DNA of 7,544 bases from Lysobacterales bacterium CG_4_10_14_3_um_filter_64_11 (GTDB lineage Bacteria; Pseudomonadota; Gammaproteobacteria; Xanthomonadales; Xanthomonadaceae). The translations under genes and the position numbers were made by a program. Where the stretch lies: contig PFJA01000146.1 of NCBI GenBank assembly GCA_002782905.1, positions 1 through 7,544 on the forward strand, written 5' to 3'. The notes beneath the pieces were generated by a model. It saw nothing but the letters and a program-made list of their open reading frames with translations. It had not been told where the DNA came from and searched no databases. Each line of letters opens with the position of its first letter. Within the stretch, counting starts at the first letter, position 1. This document shows positions 6,416-7,544 of the stretch, one piece after another.

Positions 6416-6682
6416 GTGGACAAACGCATTCTGGATATTCTGTGCTGCCCGCTCACGCGGCAGCCGCTGCTGCCGCTATCGAGCCAGGCACGCGACACCA
6501 TCAACCGGGCCATCGCTACCGGCAGCGTAAAACGCAACGATGGCAGTGTGCAGAGGGAACCGCTGTCCGCGGCCCTGCAAACGCGAGACGGCAAACGGGT
6601 GTACCGGATCGAGGACGGCATCCCGGTTTTATTGGCTGACGAAGCCATAAATACGGCCCAAGTCACGGATTTACCCGCGTGA
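6416..6682 (+). CDS. Trm112-like small protein (UPF0434/YcaR-related)
   Basis: The 88-residue product begins at GTG 6416, chosen because AAGGA ends seven bases upstream and the protein then opens as MDKRILDILCCPLTRQPL, the usual Trm112-like beginning. It ends with the family hallmark GKRVYRIEDGIPVLLADEA (59-77). Known: eukaryotic and archaeal Trm112 is a zinc-binding activating partner of methyltransferases, and bacterial homologues such as YcaR are about 60 residues. Seen: the usual CPxC knuckle is degenerate. The first Cys is Cys11, the second position is Thr13, and Cys10 is an extra neighbouring Cys, so a classic zinc site is not evident. Residues 22-55 form an insertion relative to YcaR, a form I recall from Xanthomonadaceae. 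It is divergent from purE and lies 70 bases before the DUF1631 gene, possibly co-transcribed with it. The partner is unknown. Confidence 0.85.
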   Translation: MDKRILDILCCPLTRQPLLPLSSQARDTINRAIATGSVKRNDGSVQREPLSAALQTRDGKRVYRIEDGIPVLLADEAINTAQVTDLPA

Positions 6683-6724
6683 AAGTCGCTACGCTGAGTT
6701 CGGCGAAGCGCGGCCTTTGGCTCG

Positions 6725-6740
6725 TCGCTGCCGTCAGCGA
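6725..6740 (+). other. Small hairpin ahead of the DUF1631 gene
   Basis: TCGCTG (6725-6730) and CAGCGA (6735-6740) form a perfect six-base stem with loop CCGT. The second arm runs into GAGG (6739-6742), the likely ribosome site of the next gene, so the fold could reduce access to it. There is no T-run, so it is not a convincing terminator of the Trm112-like gene. The sequence is GC-rich and chance symmetry is possible. Confidence 0.3.
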
Positions 6741-6752
6741 GGCTGCGCATTG

Positions 6753-7544
6753 ATGAGTACGTACACGCCAACAGCACGGTTTCCGGAATTGCTTGCCGAG
6801 TTGCTCGGGGCAATGCGTGCGCGTTTGCGCGCACCCACCAATGCGCTGTTCGATGCAATCGACAATGAGTTGTTCGCGTTGGCTGAAAGTGCCAGCAACA
6901 GTGATCGCCAGCAGGTGTATTTCGAAGCCATGCGCGAGTGCCGCCGCCATCGCAGTCAAAGCATGGTCGCATTCATCGGCGCCATCGAGGCGCACGTCGA
7001 AGCCGTCGCGCCAAAGCCCGCACCGGCAAACCCAGCGCTGTCGTTGATCGAACACGAAACGCTGGAAGTCGAGCTGGCGGTGGGCGCCATGGCAGCGCGC
7101 GCAAACCAGCGCATGGGCGATGCCATGTCTGCCCTCAATCAACGTCTGGCATTGCTGCTTGATGTGGGCATCGCCGATGACGCACACAACCCGCTCGGCC
7201 CACACGCCTTGGCTGCGGCGTTTGCGCAGGTTTTGAACACGCTTGATCTCGCCCTTGAGGTGCGGCTGATCGCGTTGCGCCTGTTCGACAACCATGTACT
7301 GGCCACCCTGGAGCCAATCTACGCCGACATCAACAAGCGCCTGATCGATGCCGGCGTGCTTGTGCAACTGCCTGCACCCACCAGGACCGAGCACCCCCGC
7401 GCCGACAGCGCGCCGCCTGCCGCAGCCGAGCAAAGCCAGGTACCCAGCGCCGACACCTCCCGCGCTGGCGCCGGTGGGTTTGCCGAAATGGATACGCTGT
7501 CGTCGCTGTTGTCGCTACTCGAACAGCGCATGCAGAGCAGTGTC
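6753..7544 (+). CDS. DUF1631 domain protein, 3' truncated by window edge
   Basis: The frame opens at ATG 6753 and stays open for 264 codons to the last base, so the C-terminus is missing. GAGG at 6739-6742, ten bases upstream, supports the start. Seen: an opening helical segment with FPELLAELLGAMRARL, ALFDAIDNELFALAESASNSDRQQVYFEAMRECRRHR (about 36-72), LSLIEHETLEVELAVGAMAARA (94-115), and HNPLGPHALAAAFAQVLNTLDL (about 147-168). A Pro/Ala-rich, probably flexible stretch follows at about 208-243, then FAEMDTLSSLLSLLEQRM. The NP-(L/F)-GP motif followed by LAAAF, and the helical N-terminus with DAMRE-like text, match my memory of DUF1631 proteins, which are long (often over 600 residues), common in Xanthomonadaceae and of unknown function. 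No signal peptide or membrane segment is visible. It may share a transcript with the Trm112-like gene. Confidence 0.78.
   Translation, partial: MSTYTPTARFPELLAELLGAMRARLRAPTNALFDAIDNELFALAESASNSDRQQVYFEAMRECRRHRSQSMVAFIGAIEAHVEAVAPKPAPANPALSLIEHETLEVELAVGAMAARANQRMGDAMSALNQRLALLLDVGIADDAHNPLGPHALAAAFAQVLNTLDLALEVRLIALRLFDNHVLATLEPIYADINKRLIDAGVLVQLPAPTRTEHPRADSAPPAAAEQSQVPSADTSRAGAGGFAEMDTLSSLLSLLEQRMQSSV

Noticed and set aside
6663..7433. 256-codon - strand frame at the right end
   Set aside because: It is antisense to the DUF1631 frame, which has a ribosome site and recognisable family segments, whereas the - strand product has none.

Overview
The window looks like ordinary chromosome from a GC-rich gammaproteobacterium, most likely of the Lysobacterales (Xanthomonadales). 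This rests on the protein types: an E. coli-like PurB, a class I PurE and PurK pair, a long Trm112-like protein lacking the usual second cysteine, a DUF1631 protein, and REP-type palindromes like those of Xanthomonas and Pseudomonas relatives. No phage, plasmid, insertion sequence, CRISPR array, tRNA or rRNA is visible.

Layout. At the left edge (+ strand) is the C-terminal part of a DUF885 metallopeptidase-like protein. It converges on fumC (- strand) across a 225-base gap that holds a simple hairpin and an inverted pair of REP palindromes (a REPIN). fumC (class II fumarase) and purB (adenylosuccinate lyase, + strand) are divergent across 112 bases. purB then converges on purK across 212 bases dominated by a long hairpin: perfect 12-base outer arms, 9-base tandem repeats inside and a T-run, which looks like a terminator for purB. 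purK and purE (- strand) form an operon with an ATGA overlap. purE is divergent, across 86 bases, from a small Trm112-like gene that starts with GTG. Next, on the + strand, comes a DUF1631 gene that runs off the right edge.

Function. purE and purK convert AIR to CAIR by the N5-CAIR route. PurB acts twice later, releasing fumarate when it makes AICAR and again when it makes AMP. FumC hydrates fumarate to malate. The centre of the window is therefore a purine and fumarate cluster. PurB and FumC are also structural relatives in the fumarase/aspartase/argininosuccinate lyase superfamily.

I found no credible sign of a new defence, mobile or signalling system. The observations most worth a second look are the non-coding repeats (REPIN and 9-base-unit hairpin), the compact divergent promoter with an inverted repeat between purE and the Trm112-like gene, and the divergent fumC/purB arrangement.
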